64,000 bases of DNA from Cellvibrio fontiphilus_A (GTDB lineage: Bacteria; Pseudomonadota; Gammaproteobacteria; Pseudomonadales; Cellvibrionaceae), in assembly GCF_042646205.1 (NCBI RefSeq), contig NZ_JBHRTF010000003.1, forward strand, positions 124,001 to 188,000, read 5' to 3'. The notes beneath the pieces were generated by a model. That model made no database searches and was not told the DNA's origin. It saw only the letters and a program-made list of their open reading frames with translations. Made by a program: the position numbers and the translations under genes. Positions 16,490 through 25,575 of this stretch are shown here, in pieces. The number at the start of each line of letters is the position of its first letter. Positions within the stretch are counted from its first letter, which is position 1.

Positions 16490-18137
16490 AAACTTTCTCC
16501 TTAAAGGGAGCGGCGCCAATGCGGCGATAGGTGTCGATAAACAATTCTTCTTCGGTGCGGTTTGCCAGGTAAACATCTACGATCTTCTGGATCACGGCAG
16601 GCATGTCTTCCGCGCCAAACGATGGGCCAAGCACATCGCCGAGAGAGGCGTCATTGCCGGCGTTGCCGCCAAGTTGCACCTGATAGAACTCTTTTCCGGA
16701 TTTATCCACACCCAAAATACCAATGTGGCCCACATGGTGGTGACCGCAGGCATTCATACAGCCTGAAATGTTCAGGTCGATATCGCCCAGGTCATAAACA
16801 TAATCCAAATCCTCAAACTGACGCTGGATAGCTTCCGCGATAGGAATAGATTTGGCGTTGGCCAGTGAGCAGAAATCGCCACCTGGGCAGCAGATGATAT
16901 CGGTGATGGTGCCAATATTCGGCGTGGCAAAACCGGCGGCTTTACATTCCTGCCAGAGCGCAAACAGATCGGCTTTTTTCACATCGGCCAATACGATATT
17001 TTGCTCATGGGTGGTGCGCGCTTCGCCAAAACTGTATTTGTCAGCGAGGTTGGCAATCACTTCCAGTTGGCTGTCGGTGATATCACCAGGTGCAACACCG
17101 GTCGGTTTCAGCGAGAGCGTCACTGCAGCGTAGCCGGCAACCTTGTGTTCGCGCACGTTGCGCTGCAGCCATTTGCCAAAGGCGATGCTCTCGGCGGCTT
17201 GGGCATCCAGTGCCGCTTGGGCAGCGGTATTGTCGATAGTTTCGTAAGCTGGCGCGGTGAAGAAACCTTTAGCGCGGTTGATCTCTTCCTGAGTCAGCTT
17301 GTTGTAGCCGTCTTTCAGGTGCTGCCATTCATCTTCCACTTTTTGCGCAAAAACTTCCGGCGTCAGGGCGCGCACCAGAATTTTAATACGCGCCTTGTAT
17401 TTGTTGTCGCGACGGCCATAGAGGTTGTACACGCGCAGAATTGCTTCAAGGTAAGACAGCAGATCTTCCTCGGGCAGGAACTCGCGGATAGCAACGCCAA
17501 TCACTGGTGTACGGCCTAAACCACCACCAACGTAAACTTTAAAGCCGACTTCGCCCTTGTCGTTTAACACCAGTTGCAAGCCTATATCGTGCACTTGAAC
17601 GGCGGCGCGATCTTGCGTCGAACCGGTGACAGCGATTTTGAATTTACGCGGCAAAAACGCAAATTCAGGGTGAAAGCTGGACCACTGGCGAATAATTTCA
17701 CAGTAGGGGCGTGGGTCGATAATTTCATCCGGCGCTATACCGGCAAACTGGTCAGAGGTGGTATTGCGAATGCAGTTACCGCTGGATTGGGTGCCGTGCA
17801 TGCCCACTTCTGCCAACTCGGCCAAAATATCAGGCACTTCAGTCAGGTCTGGCCAGTTGTACTGGATGTTCTGACGGGTACTGACGTGGCAGTAGCCTTT
17901 ATCGTAGTGACGGGCAATATGGGCCAGTTTGCGCAATTGCGTGGAGTTCACCATGCCGTAGGGCACATTAATGCGCAGCATGGGCGCAAGGCGCTGCACA
18001 TAAAGGCCATTTTGCAGGCGCAGTGGCAGGAACTGCTCGGGTTTCAGGTCACCGGCGAGGAAGCGCGCGGTCTGGTCGCGAAACTGGGCGATACGCTGAC
18101 GCAGGATGCTGTGGTCGTACTCATCGTAGATATACAT
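16473..18137 (-). CDS. cysI: ferredoxin-type nitrite/sulfite reductase (CysI)
   Basis: A 554-residue single-chain siroheme/[4Fe-4S] reductase that reduces sulfite to sulfide in assimilatory sulfate reduction. It has two ferredoxin-like and two catalytic repeats. Cluster/siroheme ligands are visible as CCPGGDFC (about residues 414-421) and SGCMNACGHH (about 455-465). The sequence lacks a CysJ-type flavin domain and no cysJ gene is adjacent, so electrons probably come from ferredoxin or an unlinked reductase. It forms an overlapping two-gene operon with the DUF934 gene. Confidence 0.93.
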   Translation of the reverse strand: MYIYDEYDHSILRQRIAQFRDQTARFLAGDLKPEQFLPLRLQNGLYVQRLAPMLRINVPYGMVNSTQLRKLAHIARHYDKGYCHVSTRQNIQYNWPDLTEVPDILAELAEVGMHGTQSSGNCIRNTTSDQFAGIAPDEIIDPRPYCEIIRQWSSFHPEFAFLPRKFKIAVTGSTQDRAAVQVHDIGLQLVLNDKGEVGFKVYVGGGLGRTPVIGVAIREFLPEEDLLSYLEAILRVYNLYGRRDNKYKARIKILVRALTPEVFAQKVEDEWQHLKDGYNKLTQEEINRAKGFFTAPAYETIDNTAAQAALDAQAAESIAFGKWLQRNVREHKVAGYAAVTLSLKPTGVAPGDITDSQLEVIANLADKYSFGEARTTHEQNIVLADVKKADLFALWQECKAAGFATPNIGTITDIICCPGGDFCSLANAKSIPIAEAIQRQFEDLDYVYDLGDIDLNISGCMNACGHHHVGHIGILGVDKSGKEFYQVQLGGNAGNDASLGDVLGPSFGAEDMPAVIQKIVDVYLANRTEEELFIDTYRRIGAAPFKEKVYAKAH

Positions 18138-18379
18138 GGAGCTAGATACCTATCACAAAGATAAAGGCCATAAAAAATGGCATTGAGGCGAAAAATCGAG
18201 GCGCGCAGGATACAGGAAAAGCAGCTTTTCGGCGACCTCGGTGTGAGATCCTTTCGGGCATCCAACTAGCGCTGCTGCTAGCCAAATGGGCGCCAGCACC
18301 TTAGCAGCCGGGGGCAGGGAAGTGAACGACTGTTTATCGCTAAGCTTGTTCCATCTGGTTATGATGGCGCCCTTACCAC

Positions 18380-19063
18380 ATGAGCCCGTTTACTTTTATG
18401 TCTGCGTCTGTTGATGATTTATTTATCCTGCCCGCGTGCAATGAAGACTTGCAGATTCTTGTGCGCGACAAAGACTTTCTGCTGGTCAATAAACCTACCC
18501 GTCTGCTCAGCGTGCCGGGGCGACACCCGCAAAACCGCGATTCAGTAATCAGCCGCCTGCAAGCGGATTACCCCGGTGCGACCATTGTTCACCGGCTGGA
18601 TTTCGATACCTCCGGTGTAATGGTGGTACCGCTTACCAAGGCCGCCTTGTCCCATATCAGCAAACAATTTCAGGCGCGCAGTGTAAGCAAACATTACACC
18701 GCTGTTGTTGCAGGCCTTATTGCGCAAGACGAGGGGCTAATCGATTTACCCATCGCTGCGGGCGAAGGCCCCAAGTACAAAATTTGCCTGCAAACCGGCA
18801 AACCTTCGGTCACCGAATACACCGTGCTGTCACGCGATACCCAAGCCGGCACCACACGTGTATGGCTGCACCCCATTACCGGCCGCTCTCACCAATTGCG
18901 CTTGCACCTGCAAGCCATAGGCCACCCGATTCTTGGCTGCGAGTTTTATGGTGGTGAGCACGCCAATGCTGCCGAACGTTTGTTGCTCCACGCCACCGAC
19001 TTGGGTTTTGTCCATCCATCAACCGGTGAGGTGGTATTTGTTGAGGTTGCGCCCGGGTTTTAA
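18380..19063 (+). CDS. RluA-family RNA pseudouridine synthase
   Basis: A 227-residue pseudouridine synthase of the RluA family without an S4 domain. The catalytic motif HRLDFDTSGV places the nucleophilic Asp at residue 74. LHPITGRSHQLRLHLQAIGHPI is the second family signature. It acts on tRNA and/or 23S rRNA uridines, and the exact target (RluA itself or a paralogue) cannot be told from the sequence. The ATG at 18380 is used; an internal ATG at residue 7 is also possible. The gap 18138-18379 to the divergent cysI operon shows no other feature. Confidence 0.88.
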   Translation: MSPFTFMSASVDDLFILPACNEDLQILVRDKDFLLVNKPTRLLSVPGRHPQNRDSVISRLQADYPGATIVHRLDFDTSGVMVVPLTKAALSHISKQFQARSVSKHYTAVVAGLIAQDEGLIDLPIAAGEGPKYKICLQTGKPSVTEYTVLSRDTQAGTTRVWLHPITGRSHQLRLHLQAIGHPILGCEFYGGEHANAAERLLLHATDLGFVHPSTGEVVFVEVAPGF

Positions 19064-19144
19064 ACATGGTTGAAGGTACGCGAGTGTTTTGCGCTAAAAG
19101 TTAAACAGACAATTTCATTTTTTATCAATGAATGTAAAACCCCG

Positions 19145-19188
19145 TTAAGTCTGAGTGGGAAATAATTAAAATGTTTGACAACGTTGTC
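19145..19188 (+). promoter_or_regulatory. LacI-type palindromic operator and candidate promoter
   Basis: GACAACGTTGTC at 19177-19188 is a perfect 12-bp palindrome with a central CG, the pattern of LacI-family operators. TTAAGT (19145-19150) and TAAAAT (19167-19172), spaced 16 bp, form a possible promoter whose -10 box ends 4 bp before the operator, a position suited to repression. The regulated gene would be the GH16-like lipoprotein at 19237. No LacI regulator is encoded in the window. Confidence 0.6.
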
Positions 19189-19236
19189 TGTGGTCGATGA
19201 CATTAGCCCGGTAAATCAACCACAAAGGATAACGAT

Positions 19237-20247
19237 ATGGGTCATCAACAGATTTTCTTCACCAGTATTCTCTCTGCTTCCATCGCATTAATCGGGTGCG
19301 ATACAAAAACCGGCGCGCCTTTGCAGCAAACATCTGCAGCTTCAGAAGTTGCTTCGCAAGTTCAATCGTCTGTTGCTGAAAAAACTTCGGCGGCAGTTTT
19401 TTTTGACGATTTTAATTATCAATCGATGGAAGCTTTTAATCGCAATGGCTGGCGTGTGCGAACGGAAACCGGGCATCCAGGTATTAAGAATGCGACCTGG
19501 TCGGCCGAGGGAATCAGTTTTCATCAAGATATTCCCGCTACTCATGCCGGTGCAGTGCGCATGAGTTCTGTCACCGCGGGGCAGGGGGAAAATACTCGCC
19601 ATACCCAGTTCTGTCATGCACGCAAATATCGCGAAGGCACCTACGCGGCGCGCGTATTTTTTCGCGATGAGCCTAGCTTCGGGCCGGACGGTGATGAAGT
19701 TATTCAAACTTTCTACACCATCAGCCCCTTGAAGGCGCCCATGGACAAGAATTACAGCGAGGCGGATTTTGAGTATCTGCCCAACGGCGGTTGGGGCGCC
19801 AACGAAAAGCCGGCGATGTGGACAACCAGTTGGGATACTTTCCAGTTAGAGCCATGGACGAAGGTCAATGAAAACACGCGTGTGGAGGGTAGTTACGCGG
19901 GTTGGCGCACACTGATGCTCACCATTACTGACAATAAACTGACTTACTATGTGGATGGCAAAGTGTTTTCCGTACACAGCAGCGCGGTGTACCCGGAAGA
20001 TTTTATGTCGATTAATTTTAATCTCTGGTTTATGCCCAAGGGCGCTGACGGCTCTATTGGCCCGGTGGAATCGCCAGAGTTACGCGAATACCAGCAGGAC
20101 ATCGACTGGGTATTTTTTCAGGAAGGTGTAGCTTTGAATCCAGAGGAACTTGCCGCGCAAGTTGTGCATTTACAAACCACCGGAATCGATTATGTCGATG
20201 ATGTGCAAGAGCAAAATCCACTTTTGCCATCCCCCTGTGGTTTATAA
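19237..20247 (+). CDS. GH16-like glycoside hydrolase lipoprotein
   Basis: A 336-residue lipoprotein with a concanavalin-like jelly-roll domain resembling family 16 glycoside hydrolases. The lipobox is LIGC with Cys21 as the lipidation site, and a Ser/Ala/Gln-rich linker (about 25-52) follows. The motif EADFE (residues 175-179) matches the GH16 ExDxE active site, with Glu175 and Glu179 as candidate nucleophile and acid/base. Aromatic residues typical of glycan clefts (MWTTSWDTF, NFNLWFMP) follow. The substrate cannot be predicted; GH16 members cut beta-1,3/1,4-glucans, agar, carrageenan or laminarin. It is monocistronic, with a LacI-type operator upstream and a terminator downstream. Confidence 0.7.
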   Translation: MGHQQIFFTSILSASIALIGCDTKTGAPLQQTSAASEVASQVQSSVAEKTSAAVFFDDFNYQSMEAFNRNGWRVRTETGHPGIKNATWSAEGISFHQDIPATHAGAVRMSSVTAGQGENTRHTQFCHARKYREGTYAARVFFRDEPSFGPDGDEVIQTFYTISPLKAPMDKNYSEADFEYLPNGGWGANEKPAMWTTSWDTFQLEPWTKVNENTRVEGSYAGWRTLMLTITDNKLTYYVDGKVFSVHSSAVYPEDFMSINFNLWFMPKGADGSIGPVESPELREYQQDIDWVFFQEGVALNPEELAAQVVHLQTTGIDYVDDVQEQNPLLPSPCGL

Positions 20248-20275
20248 GCAAAATTTATTGCTGTGCTCAAAATGC

Positions 20276-20308
20276 AAAAGGCCGCGCAACAATCTGCGCG
20301 GCCTTTTT
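20276..20308. terminator. bidirectional terminator between the GH16-like gene and actP
   Basis: A 13-bp stem AAAAGGCCGCGCA / TGCGCGGCCTTTT with a 6-nt loop and a T tract, placed between two convergent genes. Confidence 0.92.
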
Positions 20309-20324
20309 GAGGTTGAACATTAAT

Positions 20325-21986
20325 TTAGTGTTTTGCCGCTTCTGCCGCACCGATACCAGTTTGTGAGCGAACAAATTGTGCATCAAATGCACTCTGCTCA
20401 ATGGCGGCGTTGGCGGATTTATCGGTGATGGAGAAAAACCAAATGCCGATAAAGGCGATGCTTACTGAGAAAATGGCCGGGTATTTGTAGGGGAAAATCG
20501 CCTGCTCAAAGCCGAAGGCATCCACCCAAACGGTTGGGCCTAATAACACCAAGACTACCGCCGTAAATAAACCCAAACCGCCACCGATCACCGCGCCGCG
20601 CGTAGTGAGTTTGCGCCAGTACATGCTGAGCAACAAAATCGGGAAGTTCGCACTGGCTGCCACACAAAACGCGAGGCCCACCATAAAGGCGACGTTTTGT
20701 TTTTCAAATACTATGCCGAGCAATACTGCAATTACCCCCAAACACACAGTGGCGATGCGCGATGCGCGAATTTCTTTTTTCTCGTCGCGTTGGCCTTTTA
20801 ATATCAGGGTGGCGTAAAGGTCATGGGAAATGGCGCTGGAACCAGCGAGAGTCAGGCCCGATACCACCGCCAAAATAGTGGCGAATGCAACGGCTGAAAT
20901 AAAGCCCAAGAGTACATCTCCGCCCAAGGCTTGCGATAAATGAATAGCTGCCATATTGGCGCCACCAATTAATGCACCATCGGTAAAATAGGCCGGGTTT
21001 TTCAGCAGCAAAATAATTGCACCAAAACCAATAATAAAGGTGAGTATGTAGAAGTAGCCGATAAACCCGGTGGCGTAAAACACTGAGCGGCGCGCTTGCA
21101 CGGCGTCCTTCACCGTGAAGAAACGCATCAAAATATGCGGTAAACCAGCGGTGCCAAACATGAGTGCAATGCCGAGGGAAATGGCGGAAATAGGGTCGCT
21201 GACTAAAGTGCCGGGCGCCATAATGGCGTTGGCTTTAGTGTGAACTTTGACGGCTTCGGCAAATAAATTTTCAAAACTAAAACCGAATTGCAGCATCACT
21301 AAAAATGCCATGAGCGATGCCCCGGACAGTAATAGCACTGCTTTAATCAGTTGCACCCAGGTAGTGGCGATCATACCGCCGAAGGTAACGTACAACGTCA
21401 TTAGTACACCGACAATAATTACCGCGACTTCGTAGGGCAGGCCAAATAACAATTCAATTAATTTGCCGGCGCCGACCATTTGCGCAATCAAATAAAAAAC
21501 CACGGTAACCAGTGAGCCGCTGGCGGCAAGAATACGAATGGGTTTTTGTTGCAAACGAAATGAAGCTACATCGGCAAAAGTATATTTGCCCAGGTTGCGC
21601 AGGGGTTCCGCGATGAGCACCAAAACAATCGGCCAGCCCACCAAAAAACCAATCGCATAAATCAAACCGTCAAAGCCCGAGGTGTAAACCAAACCGGCTA
21701 TGCCGAGAAAAGACGCGGCAGACATGTAATCGCCCGCAATTGCCAAACCGTTTTGAAAGCCGCTAATGCCGCCACCGGCAGCGTAGAAATCACTCGCGGT
21801 TTTGGTGCGGCCGGCGGCCCAATAGGTTATGCCCAATGTTACACACACAAAGGCCAAAAACATCGCCACGGCAGTGACGTTAATACCGCTGGCATTGGTA
21901 CTGGTTGCTTGCGCCCACGCGCAGGTAGCCATGGCAGAAATAATAAGAGCAAGAGGTACAGCGAATAGTGGTTGATGCAGTTTCAT
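20325..21986 (-). CDS. actP: cation/acetate symporter ActP
   Basis: A 553-residue sodium:solute symporter (SSSF) of the ActP type that takes up acetate and related short-chain acids. An N-terminal hydrophobic segment ending in CAWAQA is followed by about 13 transmembrane helices. Family segments include GISGFQNGLAIAGDYMSAAS near residue 75 and LMFGTAGLPHILMRFFTV near 285. The ATG at 21986 (protein begins MKLHQPL) overlaps the yjcH stop as ATGA; a longer frame to 22079 would overlap yjcH by 97 nt. A yjcH-actP pair is the common arrangement. Confidence 0.93.
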   Translation of the reverse strand: MKLHQPLFAVPLALIISAMATCAWAQATSTNASGINVTAVAMFLAFVCVTLGITYWAAGRTKTASDFYAAGGGISGFQNGLAIAGDYMSAASFLGIAGLVYTSGFDGLIYAIGFLVGWPIVLVLIAEPLRNLGKYTFADVASFRLQQKPIRILAASGSLVTVVFYLIAQMVGAGKLIELLFGLPYEVAVIIVGVLMTLYVTFGGMIATTWVQLIKAVLLLSGASLMAFLVMLQFGFSFENLFAEAVKVHTKANAIMAPGTLVSDPISAISLGIALMFGTAGLPHILMRFFTVKDAVQARRSVFYATGFIGYFYILTFIIGFGAIILLLKNPAYFTDGALIGGANMAAIHLSQALGGDVLLGFISAVAFATILAVVSGLTLAGSSAISHDLYATLILKGQRDEKKEIRASRIATVCLGVIAVLLGIVFEKQNVAFMVGLAFCVAASANFPILLLSMYWRKLTTRGAVIGGGLGLFTAVVLVLLGPTVWVDAFGFEQAIFPYKYPAIFSVSIAFIGIWFFSITDKSANAAIEQSAFDAQFVRSQTGIGAAEAAKH

Positions 21987-22288
21987 GATTGCGCCCCCGC
22001 TTTTTGCACTATGGCGCGAGTCAGCGGTTCCAAAACGCGATTGGCGTAATAGACATAAATCCCGGTGATCAGCATACAAAACAGGATGACGCCCAAGCCC
22101 AGCAGCATACCAACGGAGGTGACGCCATCGCCTATAGGTTCGCCCAGCGCGGTAGGGTTAAAGGCAATGGTAAGGATAAGAGCGAAGTAGGCGATGATGG
22201 TCGCGACAGATAAAGGCCACATAATTTTTTTGCGTGCGCGGGTCAGGGCCGCGTACTCCGGCAACTGCCGGATGGAGTCGGTATGCAT
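21983..22288 (-). CDS. yjcH: DUF485 inner-membrane protein YjcH
   Basis: A 101-residue DUF485 protein with two transmembrane helices (about residues 23-43 and 58-80; the second ends ITGIYVYYANRVLEPL). It is normally encoded directly upstream of actP and may assist the symporter, but its molecular role is unknown. It overlaps actP by 4 nt. The 191-bp region upstream (22289-22479), up to the end of the response regulator gene, should contain its promoter. Confidence 0.9.
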   Translation of the reverse strand: MHTDSIRQLPEYAALTRARKKIMWPLSVATIIAYFALILTIAFNPTALGEPIGDGVTSVGMLLGLGVILFCMLITGIYVYYANRVLEPLTRAIVQKAGAQS

Positions 22289-22479
22289 GAGTTGAATCCC
22301 TGTTTCTTGTTGGTTATTAGCGAGCGATGTTGAAAGTAAAACGCATTAATAATTGTTGTAATAACTTGCGCCTATATCATTGTGGTGCATAGGCGTGACA
22401 GGATTCTAACAGTCATTCTGACCATTCAGAAATACTTGGTGGGGTTTAATTACCAAACTTGATGGAGTTCCTGGGTTGG

Positions 22480-23076
22480 TTAAATCCAACCCTTTTGGCG
22501 GGCGATACGTGCTGCATCTACACGGTTGGCTGCATGCAATTTAGCAATCGCTTCGGACAAATAATTGCGCACAGTACCTTCCGACAGGCAGAGCACTGTG
22601 GCTATCTCAGCGGTAGTTTTGCCCTCTGCTGCCAGACGCAAAGCGCGGCGCTCTTTGTCGTTGAGCGGATCGGCTTCGCCCAGGGCCATCATTGCCAATT
22701 CACCGTCAATAACTCGTTTGCCATCCATCACTTTATAAATGGATTCGATAAGCTGCTCGGAAGGGGCATCTTTCAGCAAAAAGCCGGCAACACCCATATC
22801 AATCGCGCGGCGAATATAACCGGCGCGACCAAAGGTGGTGATGATGATCGTTTTGGTGGGGAGTTTTTGATTCAGTACCCACTGTGCCAACTCCAGACCT
22901 GAACGGCCGGGCATCTCAATATCTGTGAGTAAAATATCGTAGCTATTTTGCTTCATTAGCAGCCAGGCGCGATCACCATCCTCCGCCTGGGTAACATCAA
23001 ATCCCGGCTCCATTCCCAGCAGTGCGGCCAAAGCGCCGCGCACCATGGATTGATCTTCTGCCAACAAAATTTTCAT
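22480..23076 (-). CDS. NarL/DesR-type response regulator
   Basis: A 198-residue response regulator with a receiver domain (residues about 1-118) and a LuxR-type helix-turn-helix (about 135-195, core TTAEIATVLCLSEGTVRNYL). The predicted phosphorylation site is Asp52 (LLTDIEMPG), with acidic residues near position 8 and Lys near 102 (LLKDA). The ATG at 23076 begins MKILLAEDQS; a longer frame to 23220 would overlap the kinase gene and is rejected. It lies 28 nt after its cognate kinase gene. The targets are unknown; the palindrome at 24335 upstream of the pair is a candidate site. Confidence 0.88.
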   Translation of the reverse strand: MKILLAEDQSMVRGALAALLGMEPGFDVTQAEDGDRAWLLMKQNSYDILLTDIEMPGRSGLELAQWVLNQKLPTKTIIITTFGRAGYIRRAIDMGVAGFLLKDAPSEQLIESIYKVMDGKRVIDGELAMMALGEADPLNDKERRALRLAAEGKTTAEIATVLCLSEGTVRNYLSEAIAKLHAANRVDAARIARQKGWI

Positions 23077-23104
23077 TGAAAAGGTTTCCCCCTGGGTTGT
23101 CGAA

Positions 23105-24217
23105 TTAGTGGTGCAATTCGTGGCGTGGCAGTGAAATGACAAATTCACAACCTTTGCTGATGGACGATTGCAACTCGCCCGCCAATGCCTGAATACGTTC
23201 CTGAATGCCCTGTAAACCATTGCCGGGCGTGAGTGCGCTGACTTTACCGTTATCGCGCATGCTCACCAGAATCTTGTCGCAACTGTGGCGAAATTCGATC
23301 TGGCAGTGATTGCCATTGCTGTGGCGTAGCACGTTAGTGGTCAGTTCGGTAAGTGCGAGAATCACTGCCGTTTCTGCGCGTGCACTCAGCTGCGGTATCT
23401 CGCCTAATAGCTCTACCACAAAACCGTTTTGGCGCAATTTTTCGCAGAGTTCCATCACCTCGCCCGATAGACCCCGGTGTTTGTAGCCGGATACCGTCTG
23501 CCGCACCAAACTCAGGGTGTTGCGCGCGATGTGGTGTAACTCGGAGACATGTTCGCGAGCAATTTCCTGTTTGTCCTGGGCCAGGAGTTTTTCTGCTAAC
23601 TCCGCTTTGAGCGCGATACTGGAGAGGGTGTGCCCCAAAATGTCGTGCAGGTCGCGGGCGATACGTTCGCGCTCGGCAATGATTGCCAATTGTTCGATTT
23701 CCTCATGGCTCTTTTGCTGGCTGATACGGGCTTCCAGGCGCACCCGCTCCACATAGCCGATGATGCTGATGGTAATTAACCCCGATATGGCAGGCAGTGC
23801 AAAGAAGGGAATCGGGTAATTAAAGGTGTAGTGCAGGCCCACAATCACCAGCAGATGCAATACCAGTAGGTTCAACCAGATACGAGTGCGGTAGGAGAAT
23901 CCAATCAGAAAACCCACGTAGGAAAAAAAGGTGCTGGCACCGGGTGTGTAGGCTGAAGTGGCAATAGAAAGCAGGCTGAGTGCGAGTATCGCTTTCCATA
24001 CGCGGTTGGCACTCAGGGTAATTGCCCAGAGATAAAGGCCCACGAACAGACAATAAACACCGACCAGCACTGGCAGCTGAAAGCCGGAAAACGGCAGATA
24101 GTAGAGCGGGACAAAGTAATAAAGGCTAAAAAACAGCCACACCCAGGATTTGGCCGAGTAGATGGAGCTGCTGCAATCATCCGCGGATTTATGTAAAGCG
24201 TGAGTGGATTTGTACAT
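23105..24217 (-). CDS. DesK-type sensor histidine kinase
   Basis: A 370-residue membrane histidine kinase of the HPK7/DesK-NarX type. The N-terminal half has five to six transmembrane helices (about residues 25-158) and almost no periplasmic loop, as in kinases that sense the membrane itself. HisKA_3 has its phospho-acceptor in DLHDILGHTLSS (His191). The ATPase domain shows an N box (ELTTNVLRHS) and DNGK/GNGLQGI glycine motifs. It pairs with the downstream response regulator. The divergent SPFH cassette may be the regulated unit, by inference from position. Confidence 0.88.
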   Translation of the reverse strand: MYKSTHALHKSADDCSSSIYSAKSWVWLFFSLYYFVPLYYLPFSGFQLPVLVGVYCLFVGLYLWAITLSANRVWKAILALSLLSIATSAYTPGASTFFSYVGFLIGFSYRTRIWLNLLVLHLLVIVGLHYTFNYPIPFFALPAISGLITISIIGYVERVRLEARISQQKSHEEIEQLAIIAERERIARDLHDILGHTLSSIALKAELAEKLLAQDKQEIAREHVSELHHIARNTLSLVRQTVSGYKHRGLSGEVMELCEKLRQNGFVVELLGEIPQLSARAETAVILALTELTTNVLRHSNGNHCQIEFRHSCDKILVSMRDNGKVSALTPGNGLQGIQERIQALAGELQSSISKGCEFVISLPRHELHH

Positions 24218-24334
24218 GAATAAGCTGCCTTCCGGATGGAGAGATAAAGCTTAAAGCGTCACCTCCCAAAAGTCTTACGCCAGTTTGCGTATCACCTGCA
24301 TTTTACGCCAGCCGTGAAAGTCACCGAAGCTTTG

Positions 24335-24346
24335 TGACAATTGTCA
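24335..24346. promoter_or_regulatory. 12-bp palindrome in the kinase/SPFH divergent region
   Basis: TGACAATTGTCA is a perfect palindrome located 118 bp from the kinase start and 129 bp from the SPFH start. A second inverted repeat, GTCAC (24320-24324) and GTGAC (24334-24338), overlaps it. Dyads of this size are typical for NarL/LuxR-type regulators, so it may be the site of the adjacent DesR-like protein. This is inferred from position only. Confidence 0.45.
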
Positions 24347-24418
24347 GTGACGCTATTTAATGGTGCTTGTTTGCGGCGAGTAATAACGGACGCTTTACAG
24401 GAAATTGCTAATGTATTA

Positions 24419-24443
24419 TTTTGATATCGTTTTGATATCAAAA
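24419..24443. promoter_or_regulatory. TTTTGATATC direct repeats with a 14-bp palindrome
   Basis: TTTTGATATC occurs at 24419-24428 and again at 24430-24439, an 11-bp period (one DNA turn). The second copy extends to the perfect palindrome TTTTGATATCAAAA (24430-24443). It ends 32 bp before the SPFH gene start and could be an operator or the core promoter of that cassette. Confidence 0.45.
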
Positions 24444-24475
24444 TTATTGAGCATCCATTCATTAAGGAGTTTGTC

Positions 24476-25336
24476 ATGGTTCAAGAAGTGGAAGGGCGCA
24501 GCAGTTCGGGTTATTCACTGCTGGTGATTTTATTGGTGCTGCAGTTGGCAACTGTAGCGGGCGTGGTTTATCTGGCTCCGCTGTTGAAACTAGCCTTGGG
24601 TACAGCGGCGCTGTTGGTGTTTATCGGTTGGTTTGGTTTTTATATGGTGCACCCTAACCAGGGCAAGGTATTGCAGTTGTTCGGCCAGTACGCCGGTACT
24701 GACCGTGCTACCGGGCTGCGCTGGGCGAACCCCTTTTACAGCAAGAAGTCGGTCAGCCTGCGGGTGCGCAACTTTGAATCCGGGCGTTTAAAAGTAAATG
24801 ACGCCAACGGTAATCCCATTGAAATTGCGGCAGTGATTGTCTGGCGAGTAGTGGATACTGCCGAAGCAGTGTTTGAAGTAGATGACTATGAAAATTATGT
24901 AACCATTCAAAGTGAGGCCGCGTTGCGCAATTTGGCAACCACTTACCCCTACGAGCACGATCAGGAAGATTCGCGTTTATCCCTGCGTAGCGATGCCAAC
25001 TCCATCGCCCTGAAACTAAAAAGTGAAGTGCAGGATCGTTTGCAAAAAGCGGGAGTAGAGGTGATGGAAGCGCGCTTGAGCCACCTGGCATACTCGCCGG
25101 AAATTGCCCAAGCCATGCTCCAGCGGCAGCAGGCGAGTGCAGTATTGGCAGCGCGTAAAATTATTGTGCAAGGTGCTGTGGGTATGGTTGCAGATGCGCT
25201 TGAGCAGTTAAAAGCACAGGGTGTTGTTGAATTGGATGGCGAGCGCAAGGCATCCATGGTGAGCAATTTATTGGTAGTGCTTTGCGGCGATCAGCAAGCC
25301 AAGCCGGTCATTAATACTGGAACCATCTATTCCTAA
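24476..25336 (+). CDS. SPFH/Band 7 domain membrane protein
   Basis: A 286-residue SPFH (stomatin/prohibitin/flotillin/HflK-C) protein. Two hydrophobic segments near residues 14-34 and 38-58 anchor it, followed by the SPFH core (about 60-230) with VHPNQGKVLQLFGQYAGT and RVVDTAEAVFEVDDYENYV. A helical C-terminal tail (VLAARKIIVQGAVGMVADAL) probably drives oligomerisation. Such proteins organise membrane microdomains or modulate proteases. AAGGAG lies 6 nt before the ATG. It is first in a three-gene cassette with a ribbon-helix-helix protein and a DUF4177 protein. Confidence 0.88.
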   Translation: MVQEVEGRSSSGYSLLVILLVLQLATVAGVVYLAPLLKLALGTAALLVFIGWFGFYMVHPNQGKVLQLFGQYAGTDRATGLRWANPFYSKKSVSLRVRNFESGRLKVNDANGNPIEIAAVIVWRVVDTAEAVFEVDDYENYVTIQSEAALRNLATTYPYEHDQEDSRLSLRSDANSIALKLKSEVQDRLQKAGVEVMEARLSHLAYSPEIAQAMLQRQQASAVLAARKIIVQGAVGMVADALEQLKAQGVVELDGERKASMVSNLLVVLCGDQQAKPVINTGTIYS

Positions 25337-25363
25337 GCGACCTTAACAAAGCAGGCATTCACC

Positions 25364-25570
25364 GTGAGCAAAAAATCTTTTCCGCTGCGAATCAACGAAC
25401 AGGTGATCGCTGCCATGCAGCGCTGGGCGGATGATGATTTGCGCAGCCTGAACGCACAAATTGAATTTGTATTGCGCGATGCCTTGGTAAAAAGTGGGCG
25501 GGTAAAACTTATCCAGAAAGTGGTGACAGATTTGGAGCCACTTCAACCGGATGATCAACAAGAGGATTAA
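25364..25570 (+). CDS. small Arc/CopG-like ribbon-helix-helix protein
   Basis: A 68-residue protein with the pattern of an Arc-type ribbon-helix-helix: a short basic strand (KSFPLRIN), a first helix (EQVIAAMQRWADDD) and a second helix (SLNAQIEFVLRDALVKSG), then an acidic tail. It probably dimerises and may bind DNA. Small Arc-like proteins of this kind commonly follow SPFH genes, where they could be autoregulators. The start is GTG at 25364, 27 nt after the SPFH stop. Confidence 0.75.
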   Translation: MSKKSFPLRINEQVIAAMQRWADDDLRSLNAQIEFVLRDALVKSGRVKLIQKVVTDLEPLQPDDQQED

Positions 25571-25575
25571 TTGAA

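Noticed and set aside
17574..18164. Plus-strand frame of 196 residues opposite cysI
   Set aside because: Antisense to a strongly conserved gene; no motif.
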